Positions 46,134-57,927 of a stretch of DNA of 64,000 nucleotides are shown in pieces. The number at the start of each line of letters is the position of its first letter. The stretch's first letter is position 1. The translations under genes and the position numbers were made by a program. The DNA comes from Artemisia argyi (Eukaryota; Streptophyta; Magnoliopsida; Asterales; Asteraceae). The notes under the pieces are model-generated. The model did no database searches. It was not told the origin of the DNA and saw nothing but the letters and a program-made list of their open reading frames with translations. Location: positions 62,717,340-62,781,339 of the forward strand of contig CM060702.1 of NCBI GenBank assembly GCA_030686995.1, given 5' to 3'.

Positions 46134-47736
46134 ATGCGCACTCGTTCTTCAAGGTCCATTAGCCCATTACGTGAGCTTGTCCGGAAACCTCGAAGACCTC
46201 GTAGACGTTCTGCACCAACAGTCGGATCTGAGATCCGTACTGTTGTCACACCCACTGTCACCACGGCGGAAGACCGCCCTATGTGTGAGCTTCTCCAAGC
46301 ACCCATCGAGGGTTACGGAGATGCCATTGTTGTTCCAGCCATCGTGGCTGATAATTTCGAGCTCAAAACCGGGTTACTCAATCTTGTAACCTCAAGTCAA
46401 TTTTACGGTTTTGAGAGGGACGATCCTCATGCTCACATTCGATGGTTCAATAAAATCACTTCGACCATCAAGTACAAGAATGTCCCTTGTGAAGCAATAA
46501 AACTTCTTCTCTTCCCATTCTCACTAGAGGGACAAGCCCGGATTTGGCTTGAAAAACAACCTCCTAGATCTATTGGGACATGGGAAGATCTTGTGAAAAA
46601 ATTTGTGAATGAATTCTTCCCACCTTCCAAGACCACGAGTCTTAAGAACAAAATCACCAAGTTCACTCAAAAATATGATGAATCTTTTGGTGAAGCGTGG
46701 GATCGTTTCAAAGAATTACTTCGCAAGTGTCCACATCATGGTTTCTCAGAGTTGATGCAACTCGATACTTTCTACAATGGCGTGAGCCAAGCTGATCAAG
46801 ATTCTCTCAATGCCTCCGCGGGAGGTAATTTCTTGAGTAGAACCACAAAAGAAGCTTTACAAATCATAGAAAACAAGTCCAAGGTCCGCTCTACACGAAG
46901 CAAACCAAATTGTTTCTAAAATCAATGTGGGTCCTTCCACTTCATCTTCTGTGGGTCAATCTAGCACGGATGCTAAGCTTGACAAGCTCACTGAAGCGAT
47001 CCAAGCTTTGGTTCTCGCCCAAATAAAGAAAGTTTCATTTCTACAACATCCTCCCCCTGCTGAGGTTAAAAAAGTGGAAGTCTGTGTGACTTGTGGTGGG
47101 CCACATGCCTATTGCAATTGCACAGCTACTGGTACTCCATATGAAGCTCATGCTGTTGTCGGGTCCCAAAATCAAGGAGGCAATCAATACCGCCCTCCTA
47201 TAGACCCGAACTATCGTCCTCACCATTATCCTAGACCTCCCGGTTTTAATCAAAACCAAAATGTCCAAAACCGTGGCCAAAATCAAAATAGAGTGAACCA
47301 AGGTTATCAAAACCAAGGTAACTTCAATCAGGGTCACGGTTTCCAAAATCAAGGTTTCCAACACCAAAATCAAGGAAACTTTAACCGGAACCAAGGTCAG
47401 GGTAATTTCAATCCCGGGAACTTTCATGGAAACAATCACCAGAATCAAGGGAATTTCCATCATCAAAACCAAGGAAATTTCAACCAAGGTCCCAATCTGA
47501 ACAATCGAGCTCAAAATCTTCCTAATCCGAATCAAGCCATTGTTCCAACCGGGCCTTCATCTGATGAGTTGTTAAAGCAATTCATGAAGTCCCAAGAAGA
47601 GTTAAACAAGTTGCTGGTCAGCCAGATTTCTGATATCAAGAAGTCTTTAAATGATCGACCCTCGGGCTCAGGTACTACTTTACCGAGCAACACGATCGCT
47701 AACCCGAGGGGCGATGCTAAGGCGATCACAACATGA
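46134..47736 (+). pseudogene. Gypsy-D gag
   Basis: ATG at 46134 starts an Arg/Ser-rich N-terminus (RTRSSRSISPLREL). The gag core reads FYGFERDDPHAHIRWFNKI, ARIWLEKQPPRSIGTWEDL and KFVNEFFPPSKTTSLKNKI with a FGEAWDRFKELL segment. A one-base shift near 46880-46890 moves the frame, after which the protein continues into the knuckle CVTCGGPHAYCNC (about 47083-47121) and a Gln/Asn/Gly/Phe-rich stretch (47200-47500). A TGA at 47734 interrupts the conserved end. This is the structural, RNA-binding protein of the particle. The Gln/Asn-rich domain looks low-complexity and prone to self-association, which is inference. Confidence 0.82.
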
Positions 47737-48012
47737 AGTGGTGCTTCATATGATGAACCCGCGATTCCTACTATATCTTCTCCCTCTCCTCCAAACGTAG
47801 TGGAACGTGAACCTGAGGTAACAAAGGACAAGGTGCAAACTCCTAGCCCATGAAGTACAGCACACGTCCAACCTCGGGTTATTCCTGAAACCAGATGTAA
47901 GCCTGGAGTTGTCTTTGAACCACCAGAAACTCCAGTGGACAAATCCAAAACTTCTATTCCTTATCCATCACGTCTCAATGAACAAAAGCTCCGCGAAAAA
48001 GCTAATCACTAA
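47737..48012 (+). pseudogene. Gypsy-D gag-pro junction
   Basis: The frame is the same as gag and protease, interrupted by TGA at 47851-47853 and TAA at 48010-48012. It is Pro/Glu-rich, ending PYPSRLNEQKLREKA, a phrase shared with Gypsy-B. A plain continuous polyprotein is implied. Confidence 0.65.
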
Positions 48013-48900
48013 ATGGATAAATTTTTCCAAATCTTCCAAGATTTGCACTTTGATATTAGCTTCGCGGATGCTATTCTCTTGATGCCCAAGTTTGCATCAA
48101 CAATCAAAAATCTGTTAAGTAATAAGGAAAAACTCTTCGAGATGGCAAGAACTCCTCTAAATGAGCACTGCTCAGCAGTCCTCTTGAAAAAGCTTTCTGA
48201 AAAGCTTAGAGATCCCAGGAAATTTCTCATTCCTTATACTTTCTCGGGTATGGTTGAATGCTTCGCCTTAGCCGATCTTGGTGCTAGCATTAACCTAATG
48301 CCATATTCTGTGTGGAAGAAACTCTCTCTTCCCGAACTCACTCCCACGTGCATGACTTTAGAGCTTGCCGATCGTTCGATTTCTCGTCCTCTTGGCATTG
48401 CCGAGGACGTATTCGTTAAAGTGGGAAAGTTCCATTTTCTGGTAGATTTTGTGATTGTTGACTTTGATGCCGATTCTAGGGTCCCTCTCATTCTTGGAAG
48501 GGGATTCCTTAAAACTGGGTGCGCTCTTATCGATGTATTTGAGCATGAGATCACATTACGTGTTGGAACGGAAGCCATTACCTTCAACCTAAATCAAACT
48601 TCGAGATACTCCTCCAATTATGACTGTGAATCGGTGAACCAAATAGATGTCATCGATGTTGCTGCTGAGGAGTATACTCAAGAGATTTTAGGTTTCATTG
48701 ATGATTCTTCGAGTGAAAACCTCACTCAATCTTCTCATCCCATCATTGCCAATTCTTCTCCTTCCCTCACTCCGTTTGAGGGAAGTGACTTCATCTTAGA
48801 AGAAATTGAGGCCTTTCTCAAAAGTGATTCGATTCCCAATGGAATCGATAACCAAGAGATTGACCTCGAGAAGGATATTCTCCTGTTGAGAAATTGTTAA
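48013..48900 (+). pseudogene. Gypsy-D protease and acidic linker
   Basis: The retropepsin active site ALADLGASINLMPYSVWKKL (D-L-G) lies at about residues 87-106 of this frame, with the flap-side segment RPLGIAEDVFVKVGKFHF and the conserved RVPLILGRGFLKTGCALID. An acidic linker of about 90 residues follows. The frame runs out at 48900 through a one-base shift near 48880, and the next frame (48894 on) continues the family sequence at LLNEDPS. The ATG at 48013 is not a true start; it follows a stop inside the polyprotein. Confidence 0.82.
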
Positions 48901-49829
48901 ACGAAGATCCCTCTCCTCTTCCTGTTCTACCACAAACACTTCATATGGAGGAAGTTAAAAATATTGAGAAAACTGATGACTTTCCCGAGGTTAAACTTAA
49001 GGACTTTCCGCCTCATCTTGAATATGCATTTCTGGAGGGTGATGATAAATTACCCGTCATAATTGCCAAAGACTTAAGTGTTGAGGAAAAGGCTGCTCTC
49101 ATAAAGGTTTTGAAGTCACATAAACAAGCAATTGCTTGGCGACTCTCCGACATCAAGGGCATTGACCCTGAATTTCGTACTCACAAGATTTTAATGGAGG
49201 ACGACTTCAAACCTGTAGTCCAACAACAAAGAAGGGTGAATCCAAAAATTCATGAGGTAATCAAACAAGAAGTTTTAAAACTTCCTGATGCCGGATTGAT
49301 TTACCCTATCTCGGACAGTCCTTGGGTTAGCCCAATTCATTGTGTTCCAAAAAAGGGTGGCATCACTGTTGTCACAAACGAGGAAAATGAGTTGATTCCA
49401 ACTCGATTGGTTACGGGTTGGCGCGTCTGCATTGACTATCGCAAGTTAAATGACGCCACCTGTAAAGATCATTTTCCTCTGCCCTTCATGGATCAGATGC
49501 TCAAGAGATTAGTGGAGAATGAGTATCATTGCTTCCTCGATGGTTTCTCGGGTTACTTTCAGATTCCCATTGATCCGCGAGATCAGGAAAAGACCACTTT
49601 CACGTGCCCCTATAGAACTTTTGCTTATAAACGTATGCCATTTGGCTTATGTAATGCTCCGGGCACGTTTCAAAGATGTATGATGGCCATATTTTCCGAC
49701 ATGATCGAAAAAGCTATGGAGGTCTTTATGGACGATTTTTCGATCATTGAGGATTCGTTCCAATCATGTCTCTCCCATTTAGACAGCATGCTAAAACGTT
49801 GTGAAGACACAAAGTTATGTCTAAATTAG
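48894..49829 (+). pseudogene. Gypsy-D reverse transcriptase, N-terminal and palm
   Basis: RT copies the element RNA into DNA. Motifs in order: SPWVSPIHCVPKKGG, WRVCIDYRKLNDATCKDHFP, CFLDGFSGYFQIPIDPRDQE, TFAYKRMPFGLCNAPGTFQ, then the catalytic FMDD (49725-49736). The usual first residue is Tyr, and Phe is common in this lineage. Up front lies an ADHKQAIAW-like segment (KSHKQAIAWRLSDIKGI). The frame ends at TAG (49827-49829), in place of the Trp codon that this family has in the phrase after LN. Confidence 0.87.
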
Positions 49830-49844
49830 AAGAAGAGTCACTTT

Positions 49845-50618
49845 ATGGTCAAAGAGGGCATTGTCCTCAGCCATAAAATTTCAAAGAACGGGATTGAGGT
49901 TGACAGAGCCAAAGTGGACGTCATTGCAAAATTGCCTCATCCCACAACCGTAAAAGGTGTTAGGAGCTTTTTGGGTCATGCCGGTTTCTATCGTAGGTTT
50001 ATTCAAGATTTTTCTAAAATAGCCCGGCCTATGACCCATCTCCTCGAAAAGGATGCACCTTTTATCTTCTCCCTAGAGTGCATCGAGGCTTTTGAAACAT
50101 TAAAGAAAAAGCTTACTGAGGCACCGATTCTTGTTGCCCCCGATTGGGACTTGCCTTTCGAGCTCATGTGTGATGCTAGTGATTATGCGATAGGGGCCGT
50201 CTTGGGGCAACGAAAAACAAAACATTTTCAGCCTATACACTATGCCAGCAAAACTATGACCGAGGCTCAAAGCCATTACACCACCACTGAAAAAGAATTA
50301 TTAGCTGTGGTGTATGCTTTCGAAAAATTTCGGCCATACTTGATGCTGACCAAGAGCATAGTGTATACGGATCTTTCGGCTTTGAAGTACCTCTTTGCAA
50401 AACAAGATGCAAAGCCGAGACTCCTCCGTTAGGTTCTCCTCCTGCAAGAATTTGATATCATTATTCGTGATAAAAAAGGAGCTGAGAACCTAGCTGCTGA
50501 TCATCTCTCCCGTCTTGAAAACCCTCACCAAGATGCTTTCGAGAAAAAGGAAATAAACGAAACATTTCCTCTTGAAACCCTCAATGCGGTTTCATTTCAT
50601 GGAGACTCGATTACCCCA
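49845..50618 (+). pseudogene. Gypsy-D RT thumb and RNase H
   Basis: It continues in the RT frame. RT connection sequence is GVRSFLGHAGFYRRFIQDFS. RNase H degrades the RNA strand of the hybrid: catalytic Asp in MCDASDYAIGAVLGQ, Glu in TTEKELLAVVYAF, Asp in YTDLSALKYLFAKQD (the family usually has His where Leu is) and Asp in [16 protein letters not shown] at 50430-50432 splits the domain and TGA follows at 50619-50621. No second RNase H of the Tat type is found. Confidence 0.85.
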
Positions 50619-50621
50619 TGA

Positions 50622-51905
50622 TTTGCCGATTTCGCAAACTACCTTGCGGGTAACTTTGTTGTGAAAGGGATGTCGTCCCAACAAAAAAATAAACTCTTCA
50701 AAGATGTAAAACATTACTTCTGGGACGACCCCTATCTTTTCAAAATTTGTGCGGATCAAGTCATCCGGCGGTGTGTGTATGGTCAAGAAGCCATGGAAAT
50801 TTTAAAGGTTTTCCATGCTGGTCCCACGGGGGGCCACCACAATCCCAACTACACCGCCAAAAAGGTGTTTGATTCCGGCTTTTATTGGCCCACAATCTAT
50901 AAGGATGCCCAAGAACTGGTCAAGTCCTGTGATGCTTGTCAACGTCACGGGAATATTTCACAAAAGAATGAAATGCCTCAAAATGCAATTCAAGTTTGTG
51001 AAATCTTTGACATCTGGGGCATCGATTTTATGGGGCCATTTCCGTCTTCTCATGGCAACAAATACATACTCGTGGCCGTTGACTACTTGTCAAAATGGGT
51101 CGAAGCGAAAGATTTACCCACAAATGATGCCCGAGTAGTTGTGAAATTCTTAAAAGCTCTTTTTGGCCGATTCGGAACTCCATGTGCTATTATTAGTGAT
51201 CGTGGTACGCACTTCTGTAATGAAAAATTCGACAAAGTCATGTAAAAGTACGGTGTGACTCACCGTCTTTCTACTGCGTACCACCCTCAAACGAGTGGAC
51301 AAGTAGAAGTTTCCAATCGGGGTATTAAAAGAATTTTAGAAAGAACCGTAGGTGAAAATCGTGCATCGTGGTCGGATAAATTAGATGATGCACTTTGGGC
51401 TTTCCGTATGGCTTACAAAACACCCATTGGGTGTACGCCTTACAAACTTGTGTATGGGAAAGCGTGCCATCTTCCGATCGAGCTTGAGCGCAAAGCATAT
51501 TGGGCTCTCAAGCATGCCAATTTTGACCTCAAAACTGCGGGTGATCATAGAAAAGTTCAACTGAATGAATTAAATGAACTTCGCGATCAAGCTTACGAGA
51601 ACTCTTTGATCTATAAAGAAAAGACAAAGAAGATGCATGACTCCAAAATCAAGAACCACGTTTTTAACGTTGGTGATCGAGTCCTTCTTTTCAACTCTAG
51701 ACTCAAGATCTTCTCGGGAAAGCTCAAAACCCGATGGACTGGTCCATTCACAATCGCTAAGGTTTATCCTTATGGTACCGTCGAATTATTTCAAAATGAC
51801 GGTCCGAATTTCAAAGTGAATGGACATCGTTTAAAGCATTACTTTGGAGAGGACATACCATCCATGGTTGTCCCGGATCTCCAAACTTTCCCCAAGGACA
51901 ATTGA
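50622..51905 (+). pseudogene. Gypsy-D integrase
   Basis: Integrase inserts the DNA copy. The zinc-binding region has the His pair in [13 protein letters not shown] and the Cys pair in CDACQRHG. The catalytic triad is readable: Asp in [17 protein letters not shown], Asp in [12 protein letters not shown], Glu in [17 protein letters not shown]. The C-terminus has the GPY/F-type phrase TRWTGPFTI and ends at 51905 with no chromodomain. One in-frame TAA at 51243-51245 lies between the second Asp and the Glu. Confidence 0.87.
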
Positions 51906-52065
51906 ATTCGGGGATCGAGTCAAGCTAGCGACTCGATGAACAAAAACAATAGCACAATACGGGTTTTCACCCGTATCTCTGATTTCTTTCTACTTTCTAC
52001 CACCTAGTGTGGGGGAATGGCCAACCCCCCCGCTGTTTGAAAAATGTATATATGTATATAAGTTC

Positions 52066-52099
<34 letters not shown>

Positions 52100-52334
52100 G
52101 TATATATATAGAAATAAAGTGAAATATGGTGTTTCCACAGTTAGATTCGAATATTGGCTTCTTCCGTTCAAAGAGTCGGCATAATAGCCGGGACTTTGAA
52201 TATTGAGGACAATATTCATTTCTAAGTGTGGGGGGAAAATTCTAGCGAATTTTATCAAAATATATCTTCTAGTACCCCCGTTTTTGGCCAAAATTTTCAA
52301 ATTTTTTTTTAACTTTATTTCAAAATTTTTGTGG
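51906..52334 (+). other. Gypsy-D post-coding region
   Basis: It starts ttcggggatcgagtcaagct as in Gypsy-B. Purine tracts agtgtggggga (52006-52016) and aagtgtggggggaaaa (52224-52239) resemble the terminal polypurine tract. A poly-A run of about 33 lies near 52066-52097. There is no envelope-like frame. Confidence 0.65.
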
Positions 52335-52668
52335 TAAGGGTGAGCATGGTCCAAAAACCGGACCGGACCGGACCGGACCTACCGGACCGAGGACCGAGAA
52401 CCGGAAAAACCATAGACCGAGACCGGACCGAATGTGTCGGTCCGGTCTCGGTCCGGTCCGGTCTTCGGTCGGTCCGGTCCAATTAGGCATATTTTGGCAC
52501 GTTTTTTTCGGTTTTTTGGTCGGTCCGGACCGGACCAGACCGGACCGACCGGACCGAGGACCGAATTTGCCAAAATGCCTAGACCGAGGACCGGACCGAA
52601 TGTGGTCGGTTCGGTCCGGTCGGTTTTGTCGGTCGGTCCGGTCCATCCGGTCTGTTTGCTCACCCTTA
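52335..52668. mobile_element. hAT-type MITE 2, GGACC/CCGGT-rich, inside Gypsy-D
   Basis: It is 334 bp with 12-bp perfect inverted ends TAAGGGTGAGCA/TGCTCACCCTTA and a perfect 8-bp target duplication TTTTGTGG (52327-52334 and 52669-52676). The interior is built of GGACC and CCGGA units arranged so the two halves are complementary. There is no transposase. Frames across it encode Arg/Gly/Pro repeats and are not genes. Confidence 0.9.
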
Positions 52669-52704
52669 TTTTGTGGTTATCAGTCCGCCATGTCTAACCA
52701 ACAA

Positions 52705-53097
52705 AGGGATTGGCTAATCCAGGAGCAAACGGCTCTTGGTAAAGATAACTCAAATCCGTTGACGGCTTGCAATTTGCCCAAAATTTTATGGTACCTCAAC
52801 TCGCCATATCTTAAAAAGTGAATGAGTTGGCTAGCCCGCAAGATTATGGCTTGTGGTAAAGGCAGTGGAAAAACCATAATTGGTACTCAGCTCACCAAGA
52901 TGTCGACTAGGTCCATCAAGAGTTGGCTAGTCCAGGAGCAAACGGCTCCTGGTAAAGACAAATCAAAACCGTTGAAAGCTGGTGGTTTGCTCAAAATCAC
53001 ATGGTTATCAGGTGGACCATAGTTCTTACTTGAATCGATACATCTGGCTACTCCAGAAGTGATGGCTTTTGGTAAAGAGTTTTCAAATCCATCAAGT
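52705..53097 (+). repeat. Degenerate tandem repeat before the Gypsy-D polypurine tract
   Basis: Four units start with TTGGCTA or CTGGCTA (near 52709, 52827, 52923 and 53044), each running through an ..AG(C)...GGCT..TGGTAAAG phrase. Units 1 and 3 contain CCAGGAGCAAACGGCT; in unit 3 CCAGGAGC and GCTCCTGG form a perfect 8-bp stem around AAACG. Confidence 0.7.
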
Positions 53098-53132
53098 TTT
53101 CTAAAAAGATTGCTAGAGACTAACAATAGTTT

Positions 53133-53144
53133 AGAGTGGGGGAT
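53133..53144 (+). other. Gypsy-D polypurine tract
   Basis: agagtgggggat directly precedes the 3' LTR and is the plus-strand primer. Confidence 0.8.
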
Positions 53145-56100
53145 TGATGAGTGCTCAAACACTCATCATTTTTGTCGTCTTTAAACTGCCAAAACATACA
53201 AAAACAATAAAAAAGTTATCAAAATACTTAAATTATCCCAGGGATTGTGTTTTATGTGTTTTAAATGCAAAATGAGCAAAAACAAATGAAAAACAATCAA
53301 AGTTTGCAATATTGGCAGTTTCAGTCCCCCCAAGTTTCAAAACTTGTCAAAAATAGTCCCCACGCATTTATTTTGAAAGGAAAAGTCAACCCAAGCTTTT
53401 GAAAGTCAAATATCACAAAATATTATACTTGGGTCAAAAGTTACAAAATTTACATGTTTGGTCCCTGAGATTTCAAATTTGGCAAAATAGGTCCTTGGGA
53501 ATTTTGAAAAATGGAAAATGGCAAAAATGGTTCTTGGAATTATGGTACTTGGCATTTTTGGTCCTTGGTAGCAATTTCGGAAAATTACAAATTCAATCCT
53601 CAAAGTTTGGTGAAATTGCAAAAATGGTCCTTGTAATAACTAAATACCAAACGGACCCTTTCATTATTATAAAACCAATCCAAACAACCAAATCCAAACC
53701 ACCCCAAACCCAATATCCTAATCCATTACCCAGCCCAACCATACCTAGGCCCAACTTCCTTTTAAAATAACACAGGGTCAAACGGTCAAAGGGGTCAAAC
53801 CTCCCTTTGACCCGTCTTCCTCCCAACACCCCAACATAAAACCAGGGCTCCATGTTCCCCCCTCCTCCTCACCTTTTTCACCTATAGCCCCCCACAATTA
53901 ATAAGCCGCACCAACCCCCACCACCACATTTAATACCCTCGCCAAACACCACTCAGTATTGCCTCGTTTTGTTTTTGGCGGGAAAAGTCAATCAAAGGCT
54001 AGGATGGCTCAAATTATAATTCAACAATGGGGATTTGGTCTTGGGTTAAGGAAAAGGTCAAAGGAACTCTAAAAAGGTGCTTGGAAGCCATGTGGAAGCT
54101 TGGAGGATTTATTTATGAATCGTAGTATATATAGAATGTAGTAGGAGCCTTATAAAGCATGTATTAGTGTAATTTAGTTGTTTAAGTACTTAGTTTATCT
54201 CTTGTAATCAGTTTTCAATCAATGAAAGTTCAAATTTAAGTTTATCTTTTGTTTCTAAATTTCAAGTTTCATAAAAATATTTCAAAGATCATAACAGGTT
54301 CATTAATGTATTGTAAGTTGATCATATGTTCACATAAGCTCATTTAGATGTTTAGATAAAAAAGAAACCAAAAAGTAAGCAGGAAATCACTCATACAAAC
54401 TCACAGGGTACCCTTGCATATTGTGGAAAGCTATTGGAAGCACCAAGTAATGGAATCGGTGGAGGGACTTTTACCTAGCTTATCATTGATAAGCTAGGAG
54501 CTAGTAGCTAAAAGAGAGGCCCTAGTAAAAGCTAGGAAAGGTTTAAAGCTTTCTTGTTTTTCAATTTTAGATTTTTAGAGTAATTTCTGCATAATCTGTG
54601 TTTAGGTTGATTTGTGTTATCTAGTTGCTTATTTCTGCTTAATTTACTTAGTTATCACTAATTAGATAAGTTACAGTGAGTAGATTGTAGTTTGGGTCCT
54701 TTTTATTCATAGTTTCATAATCATCTGTGTTATTAAGGGTGTTTGGATTTGTCTGTATTGAATGCTTCAGTTGGTTTCATTGATCCACTATTGCTCATAC
54801 ACCATACTCAGTATCATATCAGACCATTTCACGCAAGTTTTTAGTAACAATTAGCTTCAAAGTCAAAATCAATCAAAAGCTCATCTCAGAATCAATCTGT
54901 GTGGATTTAAGTTGAACAAAGCTTCATAACATCTCAATTTTAGGAAAAGTAACTCAAATTAGCTTTATAATAACTTAACTAAACATCTTTAATCATAAAA
55001 TCAGTGTTTGAAGTTCAAAAAAGTCAAATATCAAGTTTTTCATAAAAAGTTAAAAGTGAACTCCTCAGATTTTCCAAAACTTCAAGGAATTTTTGTGATT
55101 TTTGGGTTGAAAATTAAGGTCTGAAACTTTTTATGGTTAAAGCCTACCACCTTAACTTTATGAGTTCATGCATGGCTTATTTTCTATATTTTTTTCCTAA
55201 GCTGTGCAACTGCTTATTTTAGGGTGCAGGGAAAGCAACCTCCCCTGCACCAGGGATTTTTCCCTTTTTCTTGGGCCTATTGTGACCAATCCAGTGGACC
55301 CCACACCAAGCCCTTTGGCTTTTGAGCAGCTTATCAGTAGTACTTTTTATCCTTTGGCTTATTTCTGAGTTTAGCTTATTAGATTTGGCTTATTTGAACA
55401 ATCTTTATACCCTGACCTCAGAACATACACTGAGTGAGTCAGTGTATAGACCTAAGTTCATAAGCTTGCATCTCCCTACATAGTGGACCCCACCTTGTGG
55501 TTTTTGGCTTATTGGAAACCCCAATAAGCCAAGTTTTCATATCTGAGCTTATTTTGTATATGTGCACTTATTTGGACTAGCTAATCAGTGTTTGTAACTT
55601 GGTTGTTTCATTAAACATTTTGAGACCTCAGCTCATTGAGCTTATTTCTCAGGCTCACTAAGAGCTTATTTGTGAGCTTATTTACCTGACCCTTGGCTTA
55701 TTGAGAAGCCACCCAGTCCAACTTGAGGGTTCAACCCCAAGATTGGACCCCTGACCCCTCTTGTGGCCCCTACACTTGGCTGCAAGTAGCCCATTTGGGC
55801 CTGTTTGGTCTGTCAAATAAGCCAAGAGCTTGTTTGGCTTATCCAGCTTATTTTGTGCATTTATCTGGTCCCTCTGTGTTCATTACTCATCATCATTGTT
55901 GTTTATTTGTTTTTTTGGTCTAAGATCTCAGTTATGTAAACTATTCAAAGCAATAAAATCCTAAAAAGCTTAAAAAGCTCAACTGTTTTCAAATAAGCTC
56001 ATCAAATAGCTTATTCTTGGTCCTCACACAAACTTGCTTCACAAAAGTTGCTTAATATCATCTAATAAGTAGGTTTGAAACAGAAAAATCCAAAAAAATG

Positions 56101-57090
56101 TCAAACTTAATAGAAGTGGTAGCTTCTATTTAAGCCAATTAGCTTATCACCTCAGCTTATTTATAAGCTAATCCCATTTTTATATTTTTCCTAGGCTTCT
56201 GGTATATAAAAATAATTTTTGTAATTTTCTCAGATTTTTCTTGCATCATTTAGTATTTTTCTTAATTTAAATTAGTTTTTAATAATTATTAAATAGTTAG
56301 TAATTAATAATAATTAATTAGAAAATCAGAAAAATATAAATTAAATTTTAAAATTAGTTTTTAGTTATTTTTTATTTTTCCAAATTTTATTTTCAATTTT
56401 AGTGTAATTTCAAAATTAATTAGAATTTAGGATTAATTTAAATAATTAAAAAGTAATTAATAATTAGTTAATAATTAGTAGTAATTAATTAAAAAGTTTT
56501 AAAAATATATTTTCATTTCTAAAATTAGTTTTATAGTATTTTAGATTTTTCTAAGTTTAAATTTTATTTTTCTAGGTTAATTTCATAATTATTTGTAATT
56601 TAGGATTAATTTAATTAATTAAAAATAATTAGGAAATTAGTATTTAATTAATAGTAATTATAAAAATAGTGTAAAAATTAGTTTTAATTTTCCAAAAATT
56701 TTCTTTAATTATTAGGTTTGTAAGAATATCATTTTCATACCAGTAGCCTTTTCAGATCACCTCACTCACTTTTATTTTACGTACGTTTGATCACGTTTTC
56801 AGCAAACGTACGGTTTTTAGGTTTTAGGTAATTTCTTCTCAATCTAAATTCCAGTAATCAGTCACATAGCTTTCCTAAGCTATTTCTGTTAATAATTTCC
56901 AAATAATTCTCATAACCACCCTTTTCTGTGAATAATCACCCGATCACAATCACGCTCAGTTACAATTCACACCTTGTCGGGACTTAACGACCTGGTGATA
57001 CCTTATATTACTCGGAAGCATTGGTCTAGGGAGTTTGATCTTGTTGACCATATTCTTGGTCAATTTAGGTTGACTGTTTAGCATCAATCA
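53145..57090 (+). repeat. Gypsy-D 3' LTR (3946 bp)
   Basis: Near-identical to 41650-45592 over its whole length, with the same ends. The TATA box is at 54126-54133. It is followed by AAGAT and by resumption of Copia-E gag. Confidence 0.9.
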
Positions 57091-57095
57091 AAGAT
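57091..57095. repeat. Target-site duplication of Gypsy-D, right copy (AAGAT)
   Basis: It pairs with 41645-41649. Confidence 0.9.
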
Positions 57096-57855
57096 CAACA
57101 GTGGAATTTTCTTCATCACTATCTTCATCAGAAGAGTCATTAATAGAAGATGAGAGAAGATCCAAGTTCCCAGATCTTGTACTTCACTTTCCTGCCTTCT
57201 TCAATCTTTGTTCAATAATTTTAAAATTATTGTAGAGATCATTAAGTTTCATAGTTTCAACTTCTGGTTAGTTCTCCCTGACAATCACATTAGTGTGAAA
57301 CTCTTAAGGCAAACTTCTTAAGAACTTCAAATTGAGGTCTTCCTTGTTTACCTCAATGCCAAACACAGTCAGTTGTGTTACAATCTTCTGAAGTCTTGTA
57401 AAGATGCTATCAATAGACTGATTGTTGGTTGAAGAGAAATTTTCATAACTTTGCTTCAGCAATGTTTTCTGAGTCTTTTTGGTAGCATCATTTCCACCAA
57501 ACACCGAGCATATCTCTTCAAACATGGTATTTGCTGTTTTGTACTTGCTGAATGCAATTATTTGATCCTTAGGAAGAGTTATAAGTAGTAAGCTTCTTGC
57601 CTTCAAGTCATTCTTCTTTTGAAGCCTTTCTTTACTGGTGACTGGACCGGTATTCAGCTTTTGAACCTCTTTGCCATCAGTTGTTTCAAAAGAAGTACCA
57701 GACTTGAATGAGTCACCAAACATGATGATCTCCCATAGAGCATAATCTTGTACAAAAAAGTACTGCTCTATCATGATTCTCCACATCTCAAACTCATTGA
57801 GTTTGAACTTTGGAAGCCTTGTTGCAACATTTGACTGGTTGTTTTCCATCTCCAT
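57096..57855 (-). pseudogene. Copia-E gag N-terminus
   Basis: ATG at 57855 follows the primer site by about 55 bases, the normal spacing for copia. The protein starts MEMENNQSNVATRLPKFKLN, with the gag (UBN2-like) core FEMWRIMIEQYFFVQDYALW, KKNDLKARSLLLITLPKDQI, then a TMFEEICSVFGGN and TRLQKIVTQLTVFG stretch. The frame ends at 57304 by a frameshift, and the continuation (PEVETMKLNDLYNNFKIIEQ) is readable to the AAGAT junction. This is the structural particle protein. Confidence 0.82.
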
Positions 57856-57909
57856 TGGATTTGTTAAAGTGAGTTGTTTCTTTGGATCTTCTAATTCAAA
57901 TTATCATAA

Positions 57910-57925
57910 CCTGGCTCTGATACCA
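57910..57925 (-). other. Copia-E primer-binding site (initiator tRNA-Met)
   Basis: Reading minus, TGGTATCAGAGCCAGG starts 2 bases after the LTR end. This is the usual copia site complementary to initiator tRNA-Met. Confidence 0.88.
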
Positions 57926-57927
57926 CT

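Larger units (their letters stand above)
41650..57090 (+). mobile_element. Gypsy-D: Ty3/gypsy (Athila-like) element with all core domains, inside Copia-E
   Basis: It is 15.4 kb between AAGAT duplications, with LTRs of 3943 and 3946 bp that look about 98% or more identical by eye, so the insertion is recent. Order is LTR, tRNA-Asp primer site, gag, protease, RT, RNase H, integrase, 3' region, polypurine tract, LTR. No chromodomain is seen at the integrase end and no second RNase H, which with the Asp primer site suggests the Athila lineage; no envelope-like ORF is present. Coding is broken by seven in-frame stops and two frameshifts. Confidence 0.9.

Noticed and set aside
52320..52821. Several Arg/Gly/Pro-rich reading frames on both strands
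   Set aside because: All are translations of the GGACC/CCGGT units of MITE 2, which has clear inverted ends and a target duplication.
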